Shown piece by piece: positions 1 through 11,570 of a stretch of DNA of 64,000 bases (the first letter of the stretch is position 1; the number at the start of each line of letters is the position of its first letter). The stretch is from Auanema rhodensis. Its lineage: Eukaryota > Nematoda > Chromadorea > Rhabditida > Rhabditidae. Where the stretch lies: the NCBI GenBank assembly GCA_964057225.1, contig OZ059895.1, positions 20,222,688 through 20,286,687 of the forward strand, given 5' to 3'. Below the pieces are notes generated by a model. That model saw only the letters and a program-made list of their open reading frames with translations. It was not told where the DNA came from and did not search any database. A program made the translations under genes and the position numbers.

Positions 1-120
1 ATGTTCACACTTATATCCTCGATTTTCACCCTGAAGAAATTATTTTTTCGTTGAATAACATTGTCCATCGTCTTTGCCTTGAAAAAAGGAATCTAAATAC
101 ATCTACTTCTTGCTAAATTA

Positions 121-160
121 TTTTGAAATTTTTCGAAAAAATTTTTGTCAAAATGTTTTT
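121..160. other. A/T-tract cluster with TTTTTCGAAAAA palindrome (monomer 121-160)
   Basis: Short pure A or T tracts follow one another at roughly 10-base spacing: TTTT at 121-124, a mixed A3T5 tract to 133, A6T5 to 146, AAAA near 151 and TTTTT to 160. Bases 129-140 form the perfect 12-bp palindrome TTTTTCGAAAAA. Spaced A-tracts are known to give intrinsically curved DNA, a common property of insect satellites; curvature here is inferred, not measured. The segment recurs in every monomer, including the 232-bp forms. The commonest internal variants are A127T in domain A and T123C in domain B. Confidence 0.6.
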
Positions 161-167
161 GGAAGCA

Positions 168-195
168 ATGTTGAGTGTACATGGAAACTCAACAT
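168..195. repeat. Inverted repeat, 9-bp arms and 10-nt loop (monomer 168-195)
   Basis: ATGTTGAGT (168-176) is the exact reverse complement of ACTCAACAT (187-195), with loop GTACATGGAA. An overlapping alternative pairs AGTGTA (174-179) with TACACT (195-200). The left arm is changed in domain B X monomers (G175T) and Z monomers (T169A), while the right arm looks invariant in full-length copies. The 232-bp monomers lose everything from base 189, which removes most of the right arm. Confidence 0.8.
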
Positions 196-238
196 ACACT
201 AATGCATCATTTTTCAAACGATCATAACTAATTTTTGT

Positions 239-255
239 ATTGAGCGTTTCTCAAT
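239..255. repeat. Small inverted repeat, 6-bp arms (monomer 239-255)
   Basis: ATTGAG (239-244) and CTCAAT (250-255) are reverse complements separated by CGTTT. The very common G242A variant (ATTAAG), found in some type I copies and most type II base copies, breaks one pair with no matching change at C252, so the pairing is not maintained across the array. Confidence 0.6.
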
Positions 256-273
256 GTAGTATAGTGCATTCGA

Positions 274-332
274 TGCGGATTTTTAAGCTGCGTCGATCTG
301 TGTTATCAGATTTGCGCTAGCTTAAAAATGCA
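274..332. repeat. 59-nt imperfect hairpin, the largest dyad in the monomer (274-332)
   Basis: An 11-bp perfect stem joins ATTTTTAAGCT (279-289) to AGCTTAAAAAT (319-329). It extends outward by TGC/GCA (274-276 with 330-332) past a GG bulge at 277-278. It extends inward by GCG/CGC (290-292 with 315-317) past a bulged T318. A 3x3 internal loop follows (293-295 and 312-314), then a 5-bp stem ATCTG/CAGAT (296-300 with 307-311) closes the loop TGTTAT. The dyad is present in every full-length monomer. The 232-bp monomers lose its 5' arm and terminal loop. Variants T284C, A296G (leaving G-T) and G316T weaken it without compensating changes. Confidence 0.8.
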
Positions 333-337
333 CCGAG

Positions 338-351
338 ATATCAACTGATAT
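338..351. repeat. Near-palindrome at the monomer end (338-351)
   Basis: ATATCA (338-343) and TGATAT (346-351) are reverse complements around AC. It overlaps the GATATC palindrome at 337-342. It is retained in full-length and 232-bp monomers and I saw no variant in it. Confidence 0.6.
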
Positions 352-2106
352 ATGTTCACACTTATATCCTCGATTTTCACCCTGAAGAAATTATTTTTTC
401 GTTGAATAACATTGTCCATCGTCTTTGCCTTGAAAAAAGGAATCTAAAAACATCTACTTCTTGCTAAATTATTTTGAAATTTTTCGAAAAAATTTTTGTC
501 AAAATGTTTTTGGAAGCAATGTTGAGTGTACATGGAAACTCAACATACACTAATGCATCATTTTTCAAACGATCATAACTAATTTTTGTATTGAGCGTTT
601 CTCAATGTAGTATAGTGCATTCGATGCGGATTTTTAAGCTGCGTCGATCTGTGTTATCAGATTTGCGCTAGCTTAAAAATGCACCGAGATATCAACTGAT
701 ATATGTTCACACTTATATCCTCGATTTTCACCCTGAAGAAATTATTTTTTCGTTGAATAACATTGTCCATCGTCTTTGCCTTGAAAAAAGGAATCTAAAA
801 ACATCTACTTCTTGCTAAATTATTTTGAAATTTTTCGAAAAAATTTTTGTCAAAATGTTTTTGGAAGCAATGTTGAGTGTACATGGAAACTCAACATACA
901 CTAATGCATCATTTTTCAAACGATCATAACTAATTTTTGTATTGAGCGTTTCTCAATGTAGTATAGTGCATTCGATGCGGATTTTTAAGCTGCGTCGATC
1001 TGTGTTATCAGATTTGCGCTAGCTTAAAAATGCACCGAGATATCAACTGATATATGTTCACACTTATATCCTCGATTTTCACCCTGAAGAAATTATTTTT
1101 TCGTTGAATAACATTGTCCATCGTCTTTGCCTTGAAAAAAGGAATCTAAAAACATCTACTTCTTGCTAAATTATTTTGAAATTTTTCGAAAAAATTTTTG
1201 TCAAAATGTTTTTGGAAGCAATGTTGAGTGTACATGGAAACTCAACATACACTAATGCATCATTTTTCAAACGATCATAACTAATTTTTGTATTGAGCGT
1301 TTCTCAATGTAGTATAGTGCATTCGATGCGGATTTTTAAGCTGCGTCGATCTGTGTTATCAGATTTGCGCTAGCTTAAAAATGCACCGAGATATCAACTG
1401 ATATATGTTCACACTTATATCCTCGATTTTCACCCTGAAGAAATTATTTTTTCGTTGAATAACATTGTCCATCGTCTTTGCCTTGAAAAAAGGAATCTAA
1501 ATACATCTACTTCTTGCTAAATTATTTTGAAATTTTTCGAAAAAATTTTTGTCAAAATGTTTTTGGAAGCAATGTTGAGTGTACATGGAAACTCAACATA
1601 CACTAATGCATCATTTTTCAAACGATCATAACTAATTTTTGTATTGAGCGTTTCTCAATGTAGTATAGTGCATTCGATGCGGATTTTTAAGCTGCGTCGA
1701 TCTGTGTTATCAGATTTGCGCTAGCTTAAAAATGCACCGAGATATCAACTGATATATGTTCACACTTATATCCTCGATTTTCACCCTGAAGAAATTATTT
1801 TTTCGTTGAATAACATTGTCCATCGTCTTTGCCTTGAAAAAAGGAATCTAAAAACATCTACTTCTTGCTAAATTATTTTGAAATTTTTCGAAAAAATTTT
1901 TGTCAAAATGTTTTTGGAAGCAATGTTGAGTGTACATGGAAACTCAACATACACTAATGCATCATTTTTCAAACGATCATAACTAATTTTTGTATTGAGC
2001 GTTTCTCAATGTAGTATAGTGCATTCGATGCGGATTTTTAAGCTGCGTCGATCTGTGTTATCAGATTTGCGCTAGCTTAAAAATGCACCGAGATATCAAC
2101 TGATAT

Positions 2107-2338
2107 ATGTTCACACTTATATCCTCGATTTTCACCCTGAAGAAATTATTTTTTCGTTGAATAACATTGTCCATCGTCTTTGCCTTGAAAAAAGGAATCT
2201 AAAAACATCTACTTCTTGCTAAATTATTTTGAAATTTTTCGAAAAAATTTTTGTCAAAATGTTTTTGGAAGCAATGTTGAGTGTACATGGAAACAGATTT
2301 GCGCTAGCTTAAAAATGCACCGAGATATCAACTGATAT
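2107..2338 (+). repeat. Short 232-bp monomer M7 (119-bp deletion)
   Basis: Monomer bases 189-307 are missing: GGAAAC runs directly into AGATTTGCG at 2294/2295. One base (C) is shared at the two ends. It is followed by nine full monomers before the next short copy, a spacing of 3391 bp. Confidence 0.95.
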
Positions 2339-5300
2339 ATGTTCACACTTATATCCTCGATTTTCACCCTGAAGAAATTATTTTTTCGTTGAATAACATT
2401 GTCCATCGTCTTTGCCTTGAAAAAAGGAATCTAAAAACATCTACTTCTTGCTAAATTATTTTGAAATTTTTCGAAAAAATTTTTGTCAAAATGTTTTTGG
2501 AAGCAATGTTGAGTGTACATGGAAACTCAACATACACTAATGCATCATTTTTCAAACGATCATAACTAATTTTTGTATTGAGCGTTTCTCAATGTAGTAT
2601 AGTGCATTCGATGCGGATTTTTAAGCTGCGTCGATCTGTGTTATCAGATTTGCGCTAGCTTAAAAATGCACCGAGATATCAACTGATATATGTTCACACT
2701 TATATCCTCGATTTTCACCCTGAAGAAATTATTTTTTCGTTGAATAACATTGTCCATCGTGTTTGCCTTGAAAAAAGGAATCTAAAAACATCTACTTCTT
2801 GCTAAATTATTTTGAAATTTTTCGAAAAAATTTTTGTCAAAATGTTTTTGGAAGCAATGTTGAGTGTACATGGAAACTCAACATACACTAATGCATCATT
2901 TTTCAAACGATCATAACTAATTTTTGTATTGAGCGTTTCTCAATGTAGTATAGTGCATTCGATGCGGATTTTTAAGCTGCGTCGATCTGTGTTATCAGAT
3001 TTGCGCTAGCTTAAAAATGCACCGAGATATCAACTGATATATGTTCACACTTATATCCTCGATTTTCACCCTGAAGAAATTATTTTTTCGTTGAATAACA
3101 TTGTCCATCGTCTTTGCCTTGAAAAAAGGAAACTAAAAACATCTACTTCTTGCTAAATTATTTTGAAATTTTTCGAAAAAATTTTTGTCAAAATGTTTTT
3201 GGAAGCAATGTTGAGTGTACATGGAAACTCAACATACACTAATGCATCATTTTTCAAACGATCATAACTAATTTTTGTATTGAGCGTTTCTCAATGTAGT
3301 ATAGTGCATTCGATGCGGATTTTTAAGCTGCGTCGATCTGTGTTATCAGATTTGCGCTAGCTTAAAAATGCACCGAGATATCAACTGATATATGTTCACA
3401 CTTATATCCTCGATTTTCACCCTGAAGAAATTATTTTTTCGTTGAATAACATTGTCCATCGTCTTTGCCTTGAAAAAAGGAATCTAAAAACATCTACTTC
3501 TTGCTAAATTATTTTGAAATTTTTCGAAAAAATTTTTGTCAAAATGTTTTTGGAAGCAATGTTGAGTGTACATGGAAACTCAACATACACTAATGCATCA
3601 TTTTTCAAACGATCATAACTAATTTTTGTATTGAGCGTTTTTCAATGTAGTATAGTGCATTCGATGCGGATTTTTAAGCTGCGTCGATCTGTGTTATCAG
3701 ATTTGCGCTAGCTTAAAATAGCACCGAGATATCAACTGATATATGTTCACACTTATATCCTCGATTTTCACCCTGAAGAAATTATTTTTTCGTTGAATAA
3801 CATTGTCCATCGTCTTTGCCTTGAAAAAAGGAATCTAAAAACATCTACTTCTTGCTAAATTATTTTGAAATTTTTCGAAAAAATTTTTGTCAAAATGTTT
3901 TTGGAAGCAATGTTGAGTGTACATGGAAACTCAACATACACTAATGCATCATTTTTCAAACGATCATAACTAATTTTTGTATTGAGCGTTTCTCAATGTA
4001 GTATAGTGCATTCGATGCGGATTTTTAAGCTGCGTCGATCTGTGTTATCAGATTTGCGCTAGCTTAAAAATGCACCGAGATATCAACTGATATATGTTCA
4101 CACTTATATCCTCGATTTTCACCCTGAAGAAATTATTTTTTCGTTGAATAACATTGTCCATCGTCTTTGCCTTGAAAAAAGGAATCTAAAAACATCTACT
4201 TCTTGCTAAATTATTTTGAAATTTTTCGAAAAAATTTTTGTCAAAATGTTTTTGGAAGCAATGTTGAGTGTACATGGAAACTCAACATACACTAATGCAT
4301 CATTTTTCAAACGATCATAACTAATTTTTGTATTGAGCGTTTCTCAATGTAGTATAGTGCATTCGATGCGGATTTTTAAGCTGCGTCGATCTGTGTTATC
4401 AGATTTGCGCTAGCTTAAAAATGCACCGAGATATCAACTGATATATGTTCACACTTATATCCTCGATTTTCACCCTGAAGAAATTATTTTTTCGTTGAAT
4501 AACATTGTCCATCGTCTTTGCCTTGAAAAAAGGAATCTAAAAACATCTACTTCTTGCTAAATTATTTTGAAATTTTTCGAAAAAATTTTTGTCAAAATGT
4601 TTTTGGAAGCAATGTTGAGTGTACATGGAAACTCAACATACACTAATGCATCATTTTTCAAACGATCATAACTAATTTTTGTATTGAGCGTTTCTCAATG
4701 TAGTATAGTGCATTCGATGCGGATTTTTAAGCTGCGTCGATCTGTGTTATCAGATTTGCGCTAGCTTAAAAATGCACCGAGATATCAACTGATATATGTT
4801 CACACTTATATCCTCGATTTTCACCCTGAAGAAATTATTTTTTCGTTGAATAACATTGTCCATCGTCTTTGCCTTGAAAAAAGGAATCTAAAAACATCTA
4901 CTTCTTGCTAAATTATTTTGAAATTTTTCGAAAAAATTTTTGTCAAAATGTTTTTGGAAGCAATGTTGAGTGTACATGGAAACTCAACATACACTAATGC
5001 ATCATTTTTCAAACGATCATAACTAATTTTTGTATTGAGCGTTTCTCAATGTAGTATAGTGCATTCGATGCGGATTTTTAAGCTGCGTCGATCTGTGTTA
5101 TCAGATTTGCGCTAGCTTAAAAATGCACCGAGATATCAACTGATATATGTTCACACTTATATCCTCGATTTTCACCCTGAAGAAATTATTTTTTCGTTGA
5201 ATAACATTGTCCATCGTCTTTGCCTTGAAAAAAGGAATCTAAAAACATCTACTTCTTGCTAAATTATTTTGAAATTTTTCGAAAAAATTTTTGTCAAAAT

Positions 5301-5497
5301 GTTTTTGGAAGCAATGTTGAGTGTACATGGAAACTCAACATACACTAATGCATCATTTTTCAAACGATCATAACTAATTTTTGTATTGAGCGTTTCTCAA
5401 TGTAGTATAGTGCATTCGATGCGGATTTTTAAGCTGCGTCGATCTGTGTTATCAGATTTGCGCTAGCTTAAAAATGCACCGAGATATCAACTGATAT

Positions 5498-5729
5498 ATG
5501 TTCACACTTATATCCTCGATTTTCACCCTGAAGAAATTATTTTTTCGTTGAATAACATTGTCCATCGTCTTTGCCTTGAAAAAAGGAATCTAAAAACATC
5601 TACTTCTTGCTAAATTATTTTGAAATTTTTCGAAAAAATTTTTGTCAAAATGTTTTTGGAAGCAATGTTGAGTGTACATGGAAACAGATTTGCGCTAGCT
5701 TAAAAATGCACCGAGATATCAACTGATAT
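5498..5729 (+). repeat. Short 232-bp monomer M17
   Basis: Same deletion junction as M7, here at 5685/5686. Four full monomers separate it from the next short copy (spacing 1636 bp). Confidence 0.95.
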
Positions 5730-7133
5730 ATGTTCACACTTATATCCTCGATTTTCACCCTGAAGAAATTATTTTTTCGTTGAATAACATTGTCCATCGT
5801 CTTTGCCTTGAAAAAAGGAATCTAAAAACATCTACTTCTTGCTAAATTATTTTGAAATTTTTCGAAAAAATTTTTGTCAAAATGTTTTTGGAAGCAATGT
5901 TGAGTGTACATGGAAACTCAACATACACTAATGCATCATTTTTCAAACGATCATAACTAATTTTTGTATTGAGCGTTTCTCAATGTAGTATAGTGCATTC
6001 GATGCGGATTTTTAAGCTGCGTCGATCTGTGTTATCAGATTTGCGCTAGCTTAAAAATGCACCGAGATATCAACTGATATATGTTCACACTTATATCCTC
6101 GATTTTCACCCTGAAGAAATTATTTTTTCGTTGAATAACATTGTCCATCGTCTTTGCCTTGAAAAAAGGAATCTAAAAACATCTACTTCTTGCTAAATTA
6201 TTTTGAAATTTTTCGAAAAAATTTTTGTCAAAATGTTTTTGGAAGCAATGTTGAGTGTACATGGAAACTCAACATACACTAATGCATCATTTTTCAAACG
6301 ATCATAACTAATTTTTGTATTGAGCGTTTCTCAATGTAGTATAGTGCATTCGATGCGGATTTTTAAGCTGCGTCGATCTGTGTTATCAGATTTGCGCTAG
6401 CTTAAAAATGCACCGAGATATCAACTGATATATGTTCACACTTATATCCTCGATTTTCACCCTGAAGAAATTATTTTTTCGTTGAATAACATTGTCCATC
6501 GTCTTTGCCTTGAAAAAAGGAATCTAAATACATCTACTTCTTGCTAAATTATTTTGAAATTTTTCGAAAAAATTTTTGTCAAAATGTTTTTGGAAGCAAT
6601 GTTGAGTGTACATGGAAACTCAACATACACTAATGCATCATTTTTCAAACGATCATAACTAATTTTTGTATTGAGCGTTTCTCAATGTAGTATAGTGCAT
6701 TCGATGCGGATTTTTAAGCTGCGTCGATCTGTGTTATCAGATTTGCGCTAGCTTAAAAATGCACCGAGATATCAACTGATATATGTTCACACTTATATCC
6801 TCGATTTTCACCCTGAAGAAATTATTTTTTCGTTGAATAACATTGTCCATCGTCTTTGCCTTGAAAAAAGGAATCTAAAAACATCTACTTCTTGCTAAAT
6901 TATTTTGAAATTTTTCGAAAAAATTTTTGTCAAAATGTTTTTGGAAGCAATGTTGAGTGTACATGGAAACTCAACATACACTAATGCATCATTTTTCAAA
7001 CGATCATAACTAATTTTTGTATTGAGCGTTTCTCAATGTAGTATAGTGCATTCGATGCGGATTTTTAAGCTGCGTCGATCTGTGTTATCAGATTTGCGCT
7101 AGCTTAAAAATGCACCGAGATATCAACTGATAT

Positions 7134-7365
7134 ATGTTCACACTTATATCCTCGATTTTCACCCTGAAGAAATTATTTTTTCGTTGAATAACATTGTCCA
7201 TCGTCTTTGCCTTGAAAAAAGGAATCTAAAAACATCTACTTCTTGCTAAATTATTTTGAAATTTTTCGAAAAAATTTTTGTCAAAATGTTTTTGGAAGCA
7301 ATGTTGAGTGTACATGGAAACAGATTTGCGCTAGCTTAAAAATGCACCGAGATATCAACTGATAT
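7134..7365 (+). repeat. Short 232-bp monomer M22
   Basis: Junction at 7321/7322, identical to the others. The next short copy again comes after four full monomers (1636 bp). Confidence 0.95.
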
Positions 7366-7716
7366 ATGTTCACACTTATATCCTCGATTTTCACCCTGAA
7401 GAAATTATTTTTTCGTTGAATAACATTGTCCATCGTCTTTGCCTTGAAAAAAGGAATCTAAAAACATCTACTTCTTGCTAAATTATTTTGAAATTTTTCG
7501 AAAAAATTTTTGTCAAAATGTTTTTGGAAGCAATGTTGAGTGTACATGGAAACTCAACATACACTAATGCATCATTTTTCAAACGATCATAACTAATTTT
7601 TGTATTGAGCGTTTCTCAATGTAGTATAGTGCATTCGATGCGGATTTTTAAGCTGCGTCGATCTGTGTTATCAGATTTGCGCTAGCTTAAAAATGCACCG
7701 AGATATCAACTGATAT

Positions 7717-9001
7717 ATGTTCACACTTATATCCTCGATTTTCACCCTGAAGAAATTATTTTTTCGTTGAATAACATTGTCCATCGTCTTTGCCTTGAAA
7801 AAAGGAATCTAAAAACATCTACTTCTTGCTAAATTATTTTGAAATTTTTCGAAAAAATTTTTGTCAAAATGTTTTTGGAAGCAATGTTGAGTGTACATGG
7901 AAACTCAACATACACTAATGCATCATTTTTCAAACGATCATAACTAATTTTTGTATTGAGCGTTTCTCAATGTAGTATAGTGCATTCGATGCGGATTTTT
8001 AAGCTGCGTCGATCTGTGTTATCAGATTTGCGCTAGCTTAAAAATGCACCGAGATATCAACTGATATATGTTCACACTTATATCCTCGATTTTCACCCTG
8101 AAGAAATTATTTTTTCGTTGAATAACATTGTCCATCGTCTTTGCCTTGAAAAAAGGAATCTAAAAACATCTACTTCTTGCTAAATTATTTTGAAATTTTT
8201 CGAAAAAATTTTTGTCAAAATGTTTTTGGAAGCAATGTTGAGTGTACATGGAAACTCAACATACACTAATGCATCATTTTTCAAACGATCATAACTAATT
8301 TTTGTATTAAGCGTTTCTCAATGTAGTATAGTGCATTCGATGCGGATTTTTAAGCTGCGTCGATCTGTGTTATCAGATTTGCTCTAGCTTAAAAATGCAC
8401 CGAGATATCAACTGATATATGTTCACACTTATATCCTCGATTTTCACCCTGAAGAAATTATTTTTTCGTTGAATAACATTGTCCATCGTCTTTGCCTTGA
8501 AAAAAGGAATCTAAAAACATCTACTTCTTGCTAAATTATTTTGAAATTTTTCGAAAAAATTTTTGTCAAAATGTTTTTGGAAGCAATGTTGAGTGTACAT
8601 GAAAACTCAACATACACTAATGCATCATTTTTCAAACGATCATAACTAATTTTTGTATTGAGCGTTTCTCAATGTAGTATAGTGCATTCGATGCGGATTT
8701 TTAAGCTGCGTCGATCTGTGTTATCAGATTTGCGCTAGCTTAAAAATGCACCGAGATATCAACTGATATATGTTCACACTTATATCCTCGATTTTCACCC
8801 TGAAGAAATTATTTTTTCGTTGAATAACATTGTCCATCGTCTTTGCCTTGAAAAAAGAAATCTAAAAACATCTACTTCTTGCTAAATTATTTTGAAATTT
8901 TTCGAAAAAATTTTTGTCAAAATGTTTTTGGAAGCAATGTTGAGTGTACATGGAAACAGATTTGCGCTAGCTTAAAAATGCACCGAGATATCAACTGATA
9001 T
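7717..9001 (+). repeat. Four-monomer unit, first copy of a 1285-bp tandem duplication (M24-M27)
   Basis: Three full monomers and one short monomer. Private markers are G242A with G316T in M25, CATGAAAAC (G184A) in M26 and G89A in M27. All recur 1285 bp downstream. M32 (10287-10637) also carries the M25 marker pair, so a third partial pass is possible. Confidence 0.85.
8770..9001 (+). repeat. Short 232-bp monomer M27, with G89A
   Basis: Junction at 8957/8958. It also carries G89A (GAAAAAAGAAATC), shared only with the short copy M31, which ties the two to one duplication event. Confidence 0.95.
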
Positions 9002-10286
9002 ATGTTCACACTTATATCCTCGATTTTCACCCTGAAGAAATTATTTTTTCGTTGAATAACATTGTCCATCGTCTTTGCCTTGAAAAAAGGAATCTAAAAA
9101 CATCTACTTCTTGCTAAATTATTTTGAAATTTTTCGAAAAAATTTTTGTCAAAATGTTTTTGGAAGCAATGTTGAGTGTACATGGAAACTCAACATACAC
9201 TAATGCATCATTTTTCAAACGATCATAACTAATTTTTGTATTGAGCGTTTCTCAATGTAGTATAGTGCATTCGATGCGGATTTTTAAGCTGCGTCGATCT
9301 GTGTTATCAGATTTGCGCTAGCTTAAAAATGCACCGAGATATCAACTGATATATGTTCACACTTATATCCTCGATTTTCACCCTGAAGAAATTATTTTTT
9401 CGTTGAATAACATTGTCCATCGTCTTTGCCTTGAAAAAAGGAATCTAAAAACATCTACTTCTTGCTAAATTATTTTGAAATTTTTCGAAAAAATTTTTGT
9501 CAAAATGTTTTTGGAAGCAATGTTGAGTGTACATGGAAACTCAACATACACTAATGCATCATTTTTCAAACGATCATAACTAATTTTTGTATTAAGCGTT
9601 TCTCAATGTAGTATAGTGCATTCGATGCGGATTTTTAAGCTGCGTCGATCTGTGTTATCAGATTTGCTCTAGCTTAAAAATGCACCGAGATATCAACTGA
9701 TATATGTTCACACTTATATCCTCGATTTTCACCCTGAAGAAATTATTTTTTCGTTGAATAACATTGTCCATCGTCTTTGCCTTGAAAAAAGGAATCTAAA
9801 AACATCTACTTCTTGCTAAATTATTTTGAAATTTTTCGAAAAAATTTTTGTCAAAATGTTTTTGGAAGCAATGTTGAGTGTACATGAAAACTCAACATAC
9901 ACTAATGCATCATTTTTCAAACGATCATAACTAATTTTTGTATTGAGCGTTTCTCAATGTAGTATAGTGCATTCGATGCGGATTTTTAAGCTGCGTCGAT
10001 CTGTGTTATCAGATTTGCGCTAGCTTAAAAATGCACCGAGATATCAACTGATATATGTTCACACTTATATCCTCGATTTTCACCCTGAAGAAATTATTTT
10101 TTCGTTGAATAACATTGTCCATCGTCTTTGCCTTGAAAAAAGAAATCTAAAAACATCTACTTCTTGCTAAATTATTTTGAAATTTTTCGAAAAAATTTTT
10201 GTCAAAATGTTTTTGGAAGCAATGTTGAGTGTACATGGAAACAGATTTGCGCTAGCTTAAAAATGCACCGAGATATCAACTGATAT
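9002..10286 (+). repeat. Four-monomer unit, second copy of the 1285-bp duplication (M28-M31)
   Basis: Repeats the marker order of 7717-9001: G242A/G316T in M29 (9591 against 8306), G184A in M30 and G89A in short M31. The offset is 1285 bp, which equals 3x351 + 232. Confidence 0.85.
10055..10286 (+). repeat. Short 232-bp monomer M31, with G89A
   Basis: Junction at 10242/10243. It is the tandem-duplicated partner of M27. Confidence 0.95.
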
Positions 10287-10988
10287 ATGTTCACACTTAT
10301 ATCCTCGATTTTCACCCTGAAGAAATTATTTTTTCGTTGAATAACATTGTCCATCGTCTTTGCCTTGAAAAAAGGAATCTAAAAACATCTACTTCTTGCT
10401 AAATTATTTTGAAATTTTTCGAAAAAATTTTTGTCAAAATGTTTTTGGAAGCAATGTTGAGTGTACATGGAAACTCAACATACACTAATGCATCATTTTT
10501 CAAACGATCATAACTAATTTTTGTATTAAGCGTTTCTCAATGTAGTATAGTGCATTCGATGCGGATTTTTAAGCTGCGTCGATCTGTGTTATCAGATTTG
10601 CTCTAGCTTAAAAATGCACCGAGATATCAACTGATATATGTTCACACTTATATCCTCGATTTTCACCCTGAAGAAATTATTTTTTCGTTGAATAACATTG
10701 TCCATCGTCTTTGCCTTGAAAAAAGGAATCTAAAAACATCTACTTCTTGCTAAATTATTTTGAAATTTTTCGAAAAAATTTTTGTCAAAATGTTTTTGGA
10801 AGCAATGTTGAGTGTACATGGAAACTCAACATACACTAATGCATCATTTTTCAAACGATCATAACTAATTTTTGTATTGAGCGTTTCTCAATGTAGTATA
10901 GTGCATTCGATGCGGATTTTTAAGCTGCGTCGATCTGTGTTATCAGATTTGCGCTAGCTTAAAAATGCACCGAGATATCAACTGATAT

Positions 10989-11338
10989 ATGTTCACACTT
11001 ATATCCTCGATTTTCACCCTGAAGAAATTATTTTTTCGTTGAATAACATTGTCCATCGTCTTTGCCTTGAAAAAAGGAATCTAAAAACATCTACTTCTTG
11101 CTAAATTATTTTGAAATTTTTCGAAAAAATTTTTGTCAAAATGTTTTTGGAAGCAATGTTGAGTGTACATGGAAACTCAACATACACTAATGCATCATTT
11201 TTCAAACGATCATAACTAATTTTTGTATTGAGCGTTTCTCAATGTAGTATAGTGCATTCGATGCGGATTTTTAAGCTGCGTCGATCTGTGTTATCAGATT
11301 TGCGCTAGCTTAAAATGCACCGAGATATCAACTGATAT
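10989..11338 (+). repeat. 350-bp monomer M34, one A lost in the 324-328 run
   Basis: The A-run in the 3' arm of the large hairpin reads AAAA instead of AAAAA (CTTAAAATGC, near 11311-11318). This explains why the spacing between short copies M31 and M35 is 1284 rather than 1285 bp. Confidence 0.85.
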
Positions 11339-11570
11339 ATGTTCACACTTATATCCTCGATTTTCACCCTGAAGAAATTATTTTTTCGTTGAATAACATT
11401 GTCCATCGTCTTTGCCTTGAAAAAAGGAATCTAAAAACATCTACTTCTTGCTAAATTATTTTGAAATTTTTCGAAAAAATTTTTGTCAAAATGTTTTTGG
11501 AAGCAATGTTGAGTGTACATGGAAACAGATTTGCGCTAGCTTAAAAATGCACCGAGATATCAACTGATAT
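11339..11570 (+). repeat. Short 232-bp monomer M35
   Basis: Junction at 11526/11527. Nine full monomers follow before the next short copy (3391 bp), as after M7 and M45. Confidence 0.95.

Larger units (their letters stand above)
1..351 (+). repeat. Reference monomer M1 (type I)
   Basis: This first copy serves as the coordinate frame for all variant positions given here. It has 112 G+C in 351 bp (31.9%; C 58, G 54) and 12 CpG dinucleotides. Type I hallmarks are T2, A39, T41, T61, T75, C109, G242, T260, T284, A296 and G316. M1 carries T98 where most copies have A98; M5 (1405-1755) and M20 (6432-6782) share that base. All six frames are dense in stops, so the monomer is not coding. Confidence 0.95.

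Noticed and set aside
49-65. CENP-B box-like sequence beginning TTTCGTTGAA
   Set aside because: The TTCG and the central A fit, but the essential CGGG half is replaced by ACAT. Only five of nine core bases match.
31-149. Hammerhead ribozyme-like boxes (CTGAAGA, GAAA and GTC in order)
   Set aside because: Self-cleaving hammerheads are known in some satellites, so I checked. The flanking bases do not form stems I, II or III around these boxes, so the match is chance.
268-276. RNA polymerase III B-box-like ATTCGATGC
   Set aside because: The first conserved G is missing, there is no convincing A box upstream, and a TTTTT terminator-like run follows at once.
10989-11338. Homopolymer length changes as biological variants
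   Set aside because: One-base losses in A-runs (M34, M56) could be sequencing errors. Only the recurring 350-bp subtype, with linked substitutions, is treated as real.
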